Source: an uncultured Alphaproteobacteria bacterium
GTDB taxonomy: Bacteria; Pseudomonadota; Alphaproteobacteria; HIMB59; GCA-002718135
Reading direction: 5' to 3'
Length of the DNA stretch: 64,000 bases
NCBI GenBank assembly: GCA_902614395.1
Contig: CACMKW010000001.1
Coordinates: 28,489 to 92,488, forward strand
The notes under the pieces were generated by a model. That model searched no databases. It was not told the DNA's origin and was given only the letters and a program-made list of their open reading frames with translations. Shown here piece after piece: positions 49,237 through 61,121 of this stretch (position 1 is its first letter; each line of letters begins with the position of its first letter). The position numbers and the translations under genes were made by a program.

Positions 49237-49887
49237 ATGTTAAAAAAAATCTATAATATTAAATATCTCTTATCATTATTTTTTATAGTTATATTATTTA
49301 GCAATTATTCTTTTGCATCTAACTATCTAAAAGTAAACTATGGCTTAACTAGTAGCAGTGTAGGTGCAAGCTCTACAAAAGGCACAATTGTTACTGACGA
49401 AGAAGATGAAGGATTCATAGTTTCAGCTGGATCTCTTATAGGAGAAGTTTGGGGTTTAGATTTCATCTATTATGATCTAGGTTCAACTTCAATCAAAGTT
49501 GATGCAACTGAAAGTTTTACTTTCGAAGGTAATAATTACATAGCTAGTTCTGCTGGTACAATAAGTAATGATATAAGTGGTTATGGGGGAGGTTTATTTA
49601 TTTCTTCATCAAATGATGGAGAGTTTTTATCTGTCTCTGGAACACTTAGACTAGGTTTGCATTCTTGGGATAAGACCGGGAGTACATCCATATTAGATAA
49701 CAGCACAGGTTTCTCAGGAGCCTTTTACAATAAAGGTATTGGGGCTTATGCTGGCTTAGGTATAAGTATTAATTTAACAAGTAATCTTGCTGCTGATTTA
49801 TCTATTGATACAATAGGTCTTAATAACATTGTCTCATTTGATGACAGTTCGACTATAGGCGCTTTAGGACTTAAGTATAATTTTTAA
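49237..49887 (+). CDS. Outer membrane beta-barrel protein
   Basis: Signal peptide, alternating amphipathic strands (GAYAGLGISINLTSNLAADLSIDTIGL), C-terminal GLKYNF. Confidence 0.7.
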   Translation: MLKKIYNIKYLLSLFFIVILFSNYSFASNYLKVNYGLTSSSVGASSTKGTIVTDEEDEGFIVSAGSLIGEVWGLDFIYYDLGSTSIKVDATESFTFEGNNYIASSAGTISNDISGYGGGLFISSSNDGEFLSVSGTLRLGLHSWDKTGSTSILDNSTGFSGAFYNKGIGAYAGLGISINLTSNLAADLSIDTIGLNNIVSFDDSSTIGALGLKYNF

Positions 49888-49897
49888 AAAAAATATT

Positions 49898-49921
49898 ATT
49901 GGTCTAAATATTTAGGCCAAT
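49898..49921. terminator. Hairpin between convergent genes
   Basis: ATTGGTCTAAA-TA-TTTAGGCCAAT, 11-bp stem with one G-T pair, between convergent genes ending at 49887 and 50064; weak T tract. Confidence 0.45.
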
Positions 49922-50063
49922 AATTATTTTAAAATATATTTTATAATTATTCTATATATTTTATTTATTTTAATAAAACTCTTCTAAGATTTGATAAAAA
50001 TAAATATTTAACTTCAGTTCTTTTTTAACGCCTCATATAAGTTTTTTACTCATCAAGCCAATC

Positions 50064-50627
50064 TTAAATTCCTTTTTGAATTTTGTTTAGATAATTAACA
50101 CTCTTCCAATATAAATCTTCAAATCTTTGGAAAATGCTAATTTTAATTATTTCTTTTTCTTTGACACCCCAAATATATTTTTTATCCATCCATCCTTCAA
50201 AATTTCCTGATGAAATTAAACACCAATCAATTTTACATTTTTCTAAAAAAACAACATTTCCAAATCCTATTTCTCCAATAACATTACCATCTAAAGTGTT
50301 TAATAATTTTATATTTTTTTTATCATTTGATAAAACAATGCCTGTTCTAATACCAGATATTAAACTTTTATGAATCCATCCAACATTTTTATTAAAGTCT
50401 TCAACTTTTCTCCATTCTGCATATTCTTCTAATACTTTTAAAGGGTAATTTTTTTTAATGTATTTAATTTCTATGGGATAATTCTTACTTGGACCAACTC
50501 GAATATTTGCATCATCAGATTTTAAAGATACGTACCTAGGAATTTCTAGACCAGTTTCTTTACCACTATTTGCATTGCTTACTTGGCAATAAATTATAAT
50601 TGAAATGAATACTAATATAAACTGCAT
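50064..50627 (-). CDS. Exported bacterial SH3-domain protein
   Basis: Signal peptide; RYVSLKSDDANIRVGPSKNYPIEIKYIKKNYPLKVLEEYAEWRKVEDFNKNVGWIHKSLISG. Confidence 0.87.
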   Translation of the reverse strand: MQFILVFISIIIYCQVSNANSGKETGLEIPRYVSLKSDDANIRVGPSKNYPIEIKYIKKNYPLKVLEEYAEWRKVEDFNKNVGWIHKSLISGIRTGIVLSNDKKNIKLLNTLDGNVIGEIGFGNVVFLEKCKIDWCLISSGNFEGWMDKKYIWGVKEKEIIKISIFQRFEDLYWKSVNYLNKIQKGI

Positions 50628-50681
50628 CTAAATATTTTTATAAAGTAGCATACGATTTATATAAAGTGTATAATATTAATA

Positions 50682-50758
50682 GCGCCTGTAGCTCAATTGG
50701 ATAGAGCGTATGACTACGGATCATAAGGTTAGGAGTTCGACTCTTCTCAGGCGCGCCA
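50682..50758 (+). tRNA. tRNA-Arg (anticodon ACG)
   Basis: GCGCCTG...CAGGCGC acceptor stem, D arm AGCTCAATTGGATAGAGC, anticodon GACTACGGATC, TTCGACTC T arm, genomic CCA. Confidence 0.95.
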
Positions 50759-50817
50759 AAAAAATAAAAATGTTATTATACAAATTTGTCCAAATCTGTA
50801 TTAGTTAAAATAATAAA

Positions 50818-51840
50818 ATGATTCTTGATATAAACTCTACAAAAATAAAAAGTGATAAACGCCTATCAAATTTATTTGCTAACGCAAATTTTAATAATTT
50901 ATCTATTAATTGCAATATACTTCAAGGTAATTTTTATTCTGATTCATTTTATTATTTTCCTATTACAGAGGATAATGAAACATTTTCATCATTATTTACT
51001 AGAGATCTTAACAATATTTCGCATTTCTATTCCCAAAAGTTTTTTGATAATTTTAAAGAAAATAAAAATTCATTTAAAAATTTTAAGGATCTTTTTATAC
51101 TTGGATCTAATGCCGGTAATAATTATTATTCAAATTTACTACATTTTCTACCTAGAATTTTCTTTAATAAAAAAACAAATTTAAAATTAGCAATTCATAG
51201 AAACTCATCAAATAAATATAGAAATTTTATTGGAAGTATTTTAAAATCTCTAAATATCGAATTCACATTTGTGTTTTTAGATGATGATTTTTATTACTTT
51301 ATAAATTCAGAATTTCCTCAATTTTTAAATATGAATGTTTCTATTGAAATACTAAAAAATTTTTTAAATCCAAAGACCAATGTAGAATTAAGTAAGAAAA
51401 TATATGTTACCCGAGAAGATTCTAATTATAGAAAAATTATCAATGAAGGTGACGTTGTAACACTTTTAATCCAAAAAGGTTATAGAGTTATTAACCCGCA
51501 ATTATATGAAATAGAAGAGCAGATAGAAATTTTTTCAAATGCTGAAAAAATAATTGCACCTCATGGTTCCAATTTAGCAAATATTATTTTTTGTAAACCT
51601 GGAACAGAAATACTTGAGATAGCTCCCTCTTTTAATGATAATGAAAAAACACTTGAAGACAGATATTTAAACTTAGCAATGATGAATGATCTTAATCATA
51701 GTAAAATAATTGCTGATACAATTAATGTTGAAAATCATTCATCTCTAGCAAAAAAATATATTCACACTAATATTCTGTCTCAAAGTAATTATTATAAAAA
51801 TCTAATTGTTAAAATTCAGAATCTCAGTGAACTAACTTAA
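50818..51840 (+). CDS. Glycosyltransferase family 61 (DUF563-like)
   Basis: KKIYVTREDSNYRKIINEGDVVTLLIQKGYRVINPQLYEIEEQIEIFSNAEKIIAPHGSNLANIIFCKPGTEILEI. Confidence 0.82.
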   Translation: MILDINSTKIKSDKRLSNLFANANFNNLSINCNILQGNFYSDSFYYFPITEDNETFSSLFTRDLNNISHFYSQKFFDNFKENKNSFKNFKDLFILGSNAGNNYYSNLLHFLPRIFFNKKTNLKLAIHRNSSNKYRNFIGSILKSLNIEFTFVFLDDDFYYFINSEFPQFLNMNVSIEILKNFLNPKTNVELSKKIYVTREDSNYRKIINEGDVVTLLIQKGYRVINPQLYEIEEQIEIFSNAEKIIAPHGSNLANIIFCKPGTEILEIAPSFNDNEKTLEDRYLNLAMMNDLNHSKIIADTINVENHSSLAKKYIHTNILSQSNYYKNLIVKIQNLSELT

Positions 51841-51841
51841 T

Positions 51842-52873
51842 TCAACAATCTTTTAAATAAATTGGGATTACAACGTTGATATTGGTTTTTAAACTACTAC
51901 AAATTTTTTCGATAGAATATTTATTTTTAGGTTGATCTTTATAGTTAGCCAATAGATTTCTAAAGAAGGAATTAACAACTTTATTTTCGTAAAGTTTATA
52001 ATCATCAAATTTGTTTTCTTTAATGATTAATTCAAGAAGTTTTTCATAACTCAAAATATCATCAATCAATAAATTGTTTTTTGCTTGATTACTATTATAT
52101 ATCAAAGCTCCAATATCATTTTTAATATTTGAAATATCAATTTTTCGACTTTTAGAAACTTTCGTCGTAAAGTCATTATAAACATCATTGACAATATTTT
52201 GTAAGTGTTCAATTTCATCATTTTTAGGTCGTCTATATGGATTAAACAAATCTTTACCTTCTCCAGCATTCTGACTAAATACTTCTATCCCATCTTTAGT
52301 TTCAATTGATTGACCAAAGACTCCTGAAGATAGGCTTAATGGTGTATTATAATAAAACCAACTTGGTCCACTTACTCCTATACTACCTATAATTGATCCA
52401 TATGATGCAAAAATCTTATCACCTGTAGTTGCAACCCAATATCCACCAGAAGCTAAAATTTCTTTTGTAAAAAAATATACTTTAGTATTAGTGTCTGCTT
52501 TAAATTTGTAAATAATTTGCTCCAACTCAGCTGTAGCACTTACAGTTCCGCCAGGAGTATTAATATTTATTATTAGAGTGTTTATTTTTAGTTGTTTTAA
52601 TTCTTCCAAATAAGATTTTACTTGAGCAGGGTTTATGTAATCATAAAGATTATTTCCTAAAAAATTACTGTTGTTATTAAAAATAGGTCCATTCAAATTA
52701 ATTTTTGCTATGATATTATTGGAACTTTCGATACCGTCAGTCATTACAAAATGTTTTTTTTGGAAATCGTTGGAAAAATACAGCAAAATATTAATAATGA
52801 TTAAAAAAATTAATACTGCACTTAAAAAACCTAAAGTTCTTAAAAAAACTCTAAAAAATACCATTTTCTTCAA
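51842..52873 (-). CDS. sppA: Signal peptide peptidase SppA-like S49 protease
   Basis: INTLIININTPGGTVSATAELEQIIYKFK, VYFFTKEILASGGYWVATTGDKIFASYGSIIGSIGV. Confidence 0.9.
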   Translation of the reverse strand: MKKMVFFRVFLRTLGFLSAVLIFLIIINILLYFSNDFQKKHFVMTDGIESSNNIIAKINLNGPIFNNNSNFLGNNLYDYINPAQVKSYLEELKQLKINTLIININTPGGTVSATAELEQIIYKFKADTNTKVYFFTKEILASGGYWVATTGDKIFASYGSIIGSIGVSGPSWFYYNTPLSLSSGVFGQSIETKDGIEVFSQNAGEGKDLFNPYRRPKNDEIEHLQNIVNDVYNDFTTKVSKSRKIDISNIKNDIGALIYNSNQAKNNLLIDDILSYEKLLELIIKENKFDDYKLYENKVVNSFFRNLLANYKDQPKNKYSIEKICSSLKTNINVVIPIYLKDC

Positions 52874-52946
52874 AATATCATAACTTTGGTTAATTCGAAT
52901 TTTTTTTTGTTTTCTTCTTGAATAGACTTTAATAATGCTTAAATAA

Positions 52947-52973
52947 CTAGCACTCTCATAATGAGAGTGCTAA
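52947..52973. promoter_or_regulatory. CIRCE operator (predicted HrcA binding site) upstream of groES
   Basis: CTAGCACTC-TCATAATGA-GAGTGCTAA; 9-nt arms with 9-nt spacer, close to consensus TTAGCACTC-N9-GAGTGCTAA, 43 nt upstream of groES ATG. Confidence 0.95.
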
Positions 52974-53015
52974 TAAAAAATGATTTAATTTCAATTAGTT
53001 AACAAAAGAGGAAAT

Positions 53016-55009
<1,994 letters not shown>

Positions 55010-55035
55010 TTAATAAATAAATATTTTATAAGAAA

Positions 55036-55063
55036 GGGGCAAATTTATTTGCCCTTTTTTTTT
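55036..55063 (+). terminator. Rho-independent terminator after groEL
   Basis: GGGCAAA-TTTA-TTTGCCC followed by a run of 9 T. Confidence 0.85.
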
Positions 55064-55598
55064 AGATTAAACGATCAATTTGATTGGTAATTTTTGAACT
55101 ATCTGGTTTTGTCATAGAGGACCAGGATTTAATAAGTTGACCATCTCTATCAAATAAAAATTTGTAAAAATTCCACTTTGGTTTTTCGTTATACTTTTCC
55201 TCAATCCATGCATAGATTGGATGAACATTACTTCCTTTGACATCCATTGGTGATGAAGTAACGAAACCTACACCATAATTAACTAAACATATTTGCTTAA
55301 TATCTTCGGTGTCTAAATACTCTTGATTAAAGGAATTGCTTGTTGTAGCTATTATTGTTAAATCGCTATTTTTATAGTTCAAAAATAAATTTTGAAGGTC
55401 AGCGTACTGTGGAGTGAAACCACATCTTGAAGCTGTATTAACAATTAAAATTGGCTTACCATTAAATTTCTCTAAATTTACCTGATTGCCATCTATATCT
55501 TCAAATGAAAAATCGTATAAATTCACTGTTTCATTAGCTAATAGCGTATTCTTTAAATTAAGCATAATTAAAAAAACAAGTAAAAATTTAATTTTCAT
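55062..55598 (-). CDS. Glutathione peroxidase (Cys form), exported
   Basis: NLYDFSFEDIDGNQVNLEKFNGKPILIVNTASRCGFTPQYADLQNLF, PKWNFYKFLFDRDGQLI; N-terminal signal peptide. Confidence 0.92.
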   Translation of the reverse strand: MKIKFLLVFLIMLNLKNTLLANETVNLYDFSFEDIDGNQVNLEKFNGKPILIVNTASRCGFTPQYADLQNLFLNYKNSDLTIIATTSNSFNQEYLDTEDIKQICLVNYGVGFVTSSPMDVKGSNVHPIYAWIEEKYNEKPKWNFYKFLFDRDGQLIKSWSSMTKPDSSKITNQIDRLI

Positions 55599-55624
55599 GT
55601 TAGTGAGTATTAAATATATCGCTT

Positions 55625-56761
55625 ATGGAATCATTCAATAGCTTTACTAACCTTTTTTTAGATGTTTGGAATAATGGTGTTTTTGGCATAAATGCTACAG
55701 ATATCATAGTAAGTCTTGTAATTTTTTTACTTTTTTATTTACTCAGAAGACTTATTGCTAGATTTATTCTTAATCGATTATCAAGAATTGTTTCAAGAAC
55801 TTCTAATCAAATTGATGACGCTGTTATTGAAGTACTTGATGGACCATTAAAATTTTTACCTGTTGTTATTGGCTTTTTTATAGCTTCTTCATATTTAGAT
55901 ATTTCTGAAAATAATCAAGATTTTTTAGATTTACTAAACAGATCTCTAATTACTATTTTTATATTCTGGTTACTACATCAATTAATTATACCATTTTCAT
56001 TTGTAATAAAAAACTTTGAGTCAAAAATTTCTAAACCATTAGTCGATTGGACTCTAAAAGGATTAAAAATCCTTGTAATTGTTCTTGGGGCTGTTGCAAT
56101 ATTAGAGTTGTGGGGAATACGAGTAGGTCCCGTGATTGCTGGATTAGGTTTGTTTGGTGTAGCAGTGGCACTTGGTGCTCAAGATTTATTTAAAAATTTA
56201 ATTAGCGGTATTATGATTCTAATGGAAAAAAGGTTCACTGTAGGCGATGTAATATTAGTTTTTGGAGAAGTTGAAGGAGTTGTTGAGCAAATTGGTTTTA
56301 GATCTACACTTGTTAGAAAATTTGATTCAACACCAGTTATGGTACCAAATTATAAATTTGCTGAGCAGTCCGTTACTAATTATACAAGAAGACATCATAG
56401 ACGTATAAGATGGTTAATTGGATTAGAGTACAGAACAACAATTGATCAATTAAAAAAAATTAGAGATGAGATAAATACATTAATTGAGAAAGATGAAAAC
56501 TTTGCAAAAAATCAAAATGCCAGCTTCTATGTTAGAATAGATAGTTTTTCTGATAGCTCTATAGATATGTTAGTACAAACATTTACTGTTACAAATAATT
56601 GGGCTGAATTTTTAAAAATTAAAGAAAATCTTGCTGTAAAAATAATTGAAATTGTTGAAAATAACGAAGCAGGTTTTGCGTTTCCAAGCCAATCACTTTA
56701 TGTTGAAAAATTATCTGACGAAAAAACTGAGATTTTTAATCCTCAATCTACTAAAAAATAA
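55625..56761 (+). CDS. MscS-family mechanosensitive ion channel
   Basis: IRVGPVIAGLGLFGVAVALGAQDLFKNLISGIMILMEKRFTVGDVI...VPNYKFAEQSVTNYTRR. Confidence 0.93.
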   Translation: MESFNSFTNLFLDVWNNGVFGINATDIIVSLVIFLLFYLLRRLIARFILNRLSRIVSRTSNQIDDAVIEVLDGPLKFLPVVIGFFIASSYLDISENNQDFLDLLNRSLITIFIFWLLHQLIIPFSFVIKNFESKISKPLVDWTLKGLKILVIVLGAVAILELWGIRVGPVIAGLGLFGVAVALGAQDLFKNLISGIMILMEKRFTVGDVILVFGEVEGVVEQIGFRSTLVRKFDSTPVMVPNYKFAEQSVTNYTRRHHRRIRWLIGLEYRTTIDQLKKIRDEINTLIEKDENFAKNQNASFYVRIDSFSDSSIDMLVQTFTVTNNWAEFLKIKENLAVKIIEIVENNEAGFAFPSQSLYVEKLSDEKTEIFNPQSTKK

Positions 56762-57765
56762 TGAACGAAAGTAATCGTGTAATTTCTGGCTCTCTTTTTA
56801 TCTTAGCTAGTATTGCTGTTGCATTTATTTTAAATTTCTCTCAACCTATAATGGTCCCGTTTGTATTAGCACTTCTTTTAAGAATTTTAATTGATCCAAT
56901 AATTGATTTTCAGACTATTAATCTTCGCGTTCACAGATTTATTGCAGTTTTTATAAGTATTTGTTTAATTGTACTATTATTTTCAATTATTGTACCTTTT
57001 ATTGTTTCTTCAGTTGCAACATTTTTAGAGTCAGCCGATGATTATAATCAAAAGGTAATTATTCTAATTGAGGCAGTCATAATACAGCTTCAAGAATTTG
57101 AAATTGATATTGATAGAGAAACAATTAGAAATTCAATTGCAGACTTGCCCATTACTAATTGGGCTGCAACTATATTAAGTAATAGTGCGAATTTTATTTC
57201 AAAGTTTCTCCTAGTTGTAATAATTACTCTTTTTTTATTACTTGGCACTCCTCCTAAGAATACCTCTGATGAGTGGAATGACATTATAAGATTAGTAAAA
57301 AAATATATTTTTACAAAATTTTTAACATCAGCTTTTACGGGTATTGCTGCAGGATTAATTTATTGGTTTTTAGGTTTAGAATTAGCCTTTATTTTTGGTA
57401 GCTTAACATTCATTTTAAACTTTATCCCAGTTATTGGATCTGTAATTGCTGTTTTACTACCACTACCAATAGCTTTTCTTCAATACAATGATCCTACACT
57501 TGTTGTATTAATCATTGTTTTACCTACAATTATACATCAAATTATAGGAAATTTTGTAGAACCTAAAATTTTTGGTGAGAGTTTTGGATTACATCCAATT
57601 ACGATTATTTTATCCTTAATTTTCTGGGGAATGATTTGGGGGTTTATTGGAGTTCTTCTTGCAGCACCTTTGACTGCAATCATTAGAATTTCATTTGAAA
57701 GATTTGAAACAACTAAGCAGATTGCTAGATTATTAGAAGGTAAGATTCATATTAAGGAAAGTTAG
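56761..57765 (+). CDS. AI-2E family transporter
   Basis: LNFIPVIGSVIAVLLPLPIAF, QIIGNFVEPKIFGESFGLHPITIILSLIFWGMIWGFIGVLLAAPLTAI. Confidence 0.92.
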   Translation: MNESNRVISGSLFILASIAVAFILNFSQPIMVPFVLALLLRILIDPIIDFQTINLRVHRFIAVFISICLIVLLFSIIVPFIVSSVATFLESADDYNQKVIILIEAVIIQLQEFEIDIDRETIRNSIADLPITNWAATILSNSANFISKFLLVVIITLFLLLGTPPKNTSDEWNDIIRLVKKYIFTKFLTSAFTGIAAGLIYWFLGLELAFIFGSLTFILNFIPVIGSVIAVLLPLPIAFLQYNDPTLVVLIIVLPTIIHQIIGNFVEPKIFGESFGLHPITIILSLIFWGMIWGFIGVLLAAPLTAIIRISFERFETTKQIARLLEGKIHIKES

Positions 57766-58247
57766 CCTAATATTTTTTTACATATATCGTAGCTAAACCC
57801 AGCTCTTGCCATTTTTGCTAATTTTTTTTCATAGCTTTCGTTTTTTTCTAACAATTTCTTTTTCTTAGTAAATATTTTTGCTGACTCTAATTCCCAATTA
57901 TCGTTATCTTGTTGCATTAAATTGAAATTATTTTGAATTTGAGATTTACTCACTCCTTTTTTTATCAAGTAATTAAAAATAAAATTCTTAGATCTTCCAG
58001 AATTTGATAAAGAAACAATTTTTGTTGAGCTATATCTATCATCATCAATAAATTTATTTTTTTCTAATTGTAAAATTATATTTTCGATAATATCTATGAG
58101 TTTTTTTTTCTCAAAATTTGTTACATTTAATCTTAAAATTTTTCTTTTAAGTACACTAACTAAATTATTCTTTGAGGAATCATATTTACTTAAGTAATCA
58201 ACCGCATATTTTAAGAGTTTTTTTTCGTCCACTAAACTAATATACAA
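57762..58247 (-). CDS. recX: RecX family regulatory protein
   Basis: LEKNKFIDDDRYSSTKIVSLSNSGRSKNFIFNYLIKKGVSKSQI...KMARAGFSYDICKKIL. Confidence 0.75.
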   Translation of the reverse strand: MYISLVDEKKLLKYAVDYLSKYDSSKNNLVSVLKRKILRLNVTNFEKKKLIDIIENIILQLEKNKFIDDDRYSSTKIVSLSNSGRSKNFIFNYLIKKGVSKSQIQNNFNLMQQDNDNWELESAKIFTKKKKLLEKNESYEKKLAKMARAGFSYDICKKILG

Positions 58248-58280
58248 ATTATTTAAATATATTAAAAGAAAACTCCTAAT

Positions 58281-59051
58281 ATGCTTAATTATAATTTTCT
58301 TTGTTTTCTTACATTAGTTAAAAAAGAAGTATTTAGGTTCTTAAAAGTTGGGATTCAAACTGTTATTGGACCGGCTATAAGCTCTTTATTATTCTTAGCT
58401 GTTTTTAGCTTAGCCCTTGGAAGATCTGTAAATTCTATAAATGGTATTGATCTTCCTTATTTTATTGCTCCTGGTCTAATAATGATGACTATGTTGCAAA
58501 ACTCTTTTGCTAATTCAGCATCAAGTATTGGTCAATCAAAATTTCAAGGAAATATCGTAGATATATTAATGGCCCCATTAAACAATGTTGAATTAGCGTT
58601 TGGATTTATTATAGGTTCAGTTTGTAGGGGTGTTGTATGCGGCATAGTAACAACTTTAGGAGTCATGATATTTGTACCTCTTTATATACACTCTTATATG
58701 GCGTTGTTATTTTTCACATTAATGGGATGCACAATGATGGGTACTTTAGGAACAATCGTTGGTATTTGGGCAGATAAATGGGATCAACAACAAGGTATAA
58801 CTAACTTTATTGTCTTGCCTCTTACTTTTTTATCAGGAACATTCTATTCAATTTCTAGACTTCCTGAGTTTTGGCAGAAAATTTCCTCATTTAATCCATT
58901 CTTCTATAACATTGATGGTTTTAGATATGCTTTTACAGGAACTTCTGACAGTTCTTTAATCCAAGGATCAATCTTCTTAATAATTATTAATATTATATTA
59001 ATTTTATTATGCTATTTTATGTTTCGTAAAGGATATAAAATTAAATTTTAA
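58281..59051 (+). CDS. ABC-2 type transporter permease
   Basis: QTVIGPAISSLLFLAVFSLALG...LPYFIAPGLIMMTMLQNSFANSASSIGQSKFQGNIVDILMAPL...PLTFLSGTFYSISRLPEFWQ. Confidence 0.9.
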   Translation: MLNYNFLCFLTLVKKEVFRFLKVGIQTVIGPAISSLLFLAVFSLALGRSVNSINGIDLPYFIAPGLIMMTMLQNSFANSASSIGQSKFQGNIVDILMAPLNNVELAFGFIIGSVCRGVVCGIVTTLGVMIFVPLYIHSYMALLFFTLMGCTMMGTLGTIVGIWADKWDQQQGITNFIVLPLTFLSGTFYSISRLPEFWQKISSFNPFFYNIDGFRYAFTGTSDSSLIQGSIFLIIINIILILLCYFMFRKGYKIKF

Positions 59052-59052
59052 T

Positions 59053-60231
59053 ATGGTTAGCAATCTTTTATCACATGTTATGCCTACTTATGGCTATAAA
59101 AATCTTGAATTTATAAAAGGTAAGGGGTGTTATTTATACACTAGTCAAAATAAAAAATATTTAGATTTTGCAAGTGGAATAGCTGTAAATTCTCTTGGTC
59201 ATTGTCATCCTAAACTTATAGAGGTGCTCAATAAGCAATCAAAACAGCTCTGGCATGTTTCAAACTTATATAAAATTAAAAAACAAGAACAATTTGCAAA
59301 ATTACTTTGTAAAAATTCTTTTGCAGACAAAGTCTTTTTTACTAATTCAGGAGCTGAATCTATTGAATGTGGAATTAAAATAATAAGAGGATATCATTCA
59401 TATCACAAGACTAATAAAACAGAGATTATTACTTTTGATGGTGCTTTCCACGGAAGAACTTATGGAGCTCTTTCAGCACAAAAAAACAATAAATACTCTA
59501 AAGGTTTTGGCCCTATGCTTACAGGCTTTAAACAAATTGAATTTAATAATGAAAAAAAATTAATATCGGCAATAAATAAAAAAACAGCTGGTATTATTAT
59601 TGAACCAATTCAAGGAGAAGGAGGTATTCGTCCTGCCAATCTAAGTTTTTTAAAATTACTAAGAAAAATCTGTAACGAAAAGAAAATCTTACTTTTTTTT
59701 GATGAGGTTCAGTGTGGATTTGGAAGATCAGGTAAATTATTTTCACATGAATGGGCTAAAATAAAACCAGATATTATATCTGTAGCAAAAGGTATTGGAT
59801 CGGGTTTTCCTCTTGGAGCTTGTATGTCAACAAACAAAGCATGTGTTGCAATGACTAAAGGTAGTCATGGATCAACCTATGGTGGTAATCCGCTAGCCAT
59901 GAGTGTAGGTTTAGAAGTTTTAAAAATTATCTCTAATAAAAAATTTCTTTCAAAAGTTGACAAAACAGCAAGATATTTTTGGAAAAATTTAAAAATATTA
60001 GAGAATTCATCAAATATTATTTCAGAGGTTAGAGGTGCAGGATTTTTATTGGGAATTAAAACAAATATTAGTAATATAGATTTTTCTGAACAACTTAAAA
60101 AAAATAAATTACTAAATGTACCTGCTGCAGATAATACAGTAAGACTAGCACCACCACTTATTGTATCTTATAAAGAGATTGATAAATCAATTGCTATAAT
60201 TAAAAAAAGCTTGAAGGAATTATCAAGATGA
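59053..60231 (+). CDS. argD: Acetylornithine aminotransferase
   Basis: GCYLYTSQNKKYLDFASGIAVNSLGHCHPKL, FTNSGAESIECGIK, FDEVQCGFGRSGKLF, GSHGSTYGGNPLAM. Confidence 0.93.
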   Translation: MVSNLLSHVMPTYGYKNLEFIKGKGCYLYTSQNKKYLDFASGIAVNSLGHCHPKLIEVLNKQSKQLWHVSNLYKIKKQEQFAKLLCKNSFADKVFFTNSGAESIECGIKIIRGYHSYHKTNKTEIITFDGAFHGRTYGALSAQKNNKYSKGFGPMLTGFKQIEFNNEKKLISAINKKTAGIIIEPIQGEGGIRPANLSFLKLLRKICNEKKILLFFDEVQCGFGRSGKLFSHEWAKIKPDIISVAKGIGSGFPLGACMSTNKACVAMTKGSHGSTYGGNPLAMSVGLEVLKIISNKKFLSKVDKTARYFWKNLKILENSSNIISEVRGAGFLLGIKTNISNIDFSEQLKKNKLLNVPAADNTVRLAPPLIVSYKEIDKSIAIIKKSLKELSR

Positions 60232-61121
60232 AACATTTTATTGATATAAATAATTTTAAAAAAAAAGAAATTGATGAAATAATTTCACTTGCTAAAAAAA
60301 TTAAAAAAAATCCAAAAAAATATTCTTCATCTTGTAAAGATAAAACTCTAGGTCTAATTTTTGAAAAGCAATCATTAAGAACTAGACTTAGCTTTAATGT
60401 AGGAATGCAAAAATTAGGTGGTTCTGTTTTAGAATTGCAAAGTAAAGACATTGGTTTTGATAATAAAAGAGAAAAGGCTGAAGATGTTCTTAATGTATTA
60501 AGTCAATATATTGATTGTATAATGATAAGAAATAATAACCACAAACAAATAGTAAATTTGAGCAAAGAAAATATTCTTCCAATTATAAACGGCCTAACTG
60601 AATATAGTCATCCATGTCAAATACTTGGTGATTTTTTAACCTTGCAAGAGAATTTTAAAAACTACAAAAATTTAAATATTGTTTGGATAGGTGACTACAA
60701 TAATGTTTTACGTTCACTCATTCATTTACAAAACATTTATAATTTTAAACTTAATGTTGTTGTCCCACATCAAATATTTAAACATCATAAAAATGAATTT
60801 TTAAAATTTAAAAATAAAAATTTAAAATATATCGCAGACCCTATTTTAGGTGTTAAAAATTCAAATTGTATAATGACTGATGTATGGGTTTCTATGGGTG
60901 AAAAAAATAATAAAATAAAATATTTTAAAAATTTTACTGTTAATAAAAAAATTATGAGTAATGCTTCTAACAATGCAATTTTTATGCATTGCTTACCAGC
61001 AAAAAGAGGAAAAGAAGTAACATCAGATGTTCTAGATGCCAAAAATTCTGTTGTATTAAAGCAAGCAAAAAATAGAATGTATATTCAACAAGCAATATTA
61101 ATTTATGTACTTGAAAAATAG
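60228..61121 (+). CDS. argF: Ornithine carbamoyltransferase
   Basis: GLIFEKQSLRTRLSFNVGMQKLGG, NGLTEYSHPCQILGDFLTL, FMHCLPAKRGKEVT. Confidence 0.94.
   Translation: MKHFIDINNFKKKEIDEIISLAKKIKKNPKKYSSSCKDKTLGLIFEKQSLRTRLSFNVGMQKLGGSVLELQSKDIGFDNKREKAEDVLNVLSQYIDCIMIRNNNHKQIVNLSKENILPIINGLTEYSHPCQILGDFLTLQENFKNYKNLNIVWIGDYNNVLRSLIHLQNIYNFKLNVVVPHQIFKHHKNEFLKFKNKNLKYIADPILGVKNSNCIMTDVWVSMGEKNNKIKYFKNFTVNKKIMSNASNNAIFMHCLPAKRGKEVTSDVLDAKNSVVLKQAKNRMYIQQAILIYVLEK

Noticed and set aside
49050-50758. Mobile element between the two tRNA genes
   Set aside because: No integrase, transposase or direct repeat of tRNA ends seen; only an OMP and an SH3-domain gene lie between.
50852-51184. 110-aa plus-strand ORF inside the GT61 gene
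   Set aside because: Shifted-frame Ile/Leu-rich artefact of AT-rich coding DNA; the GT61 frame has recognisable motifs.
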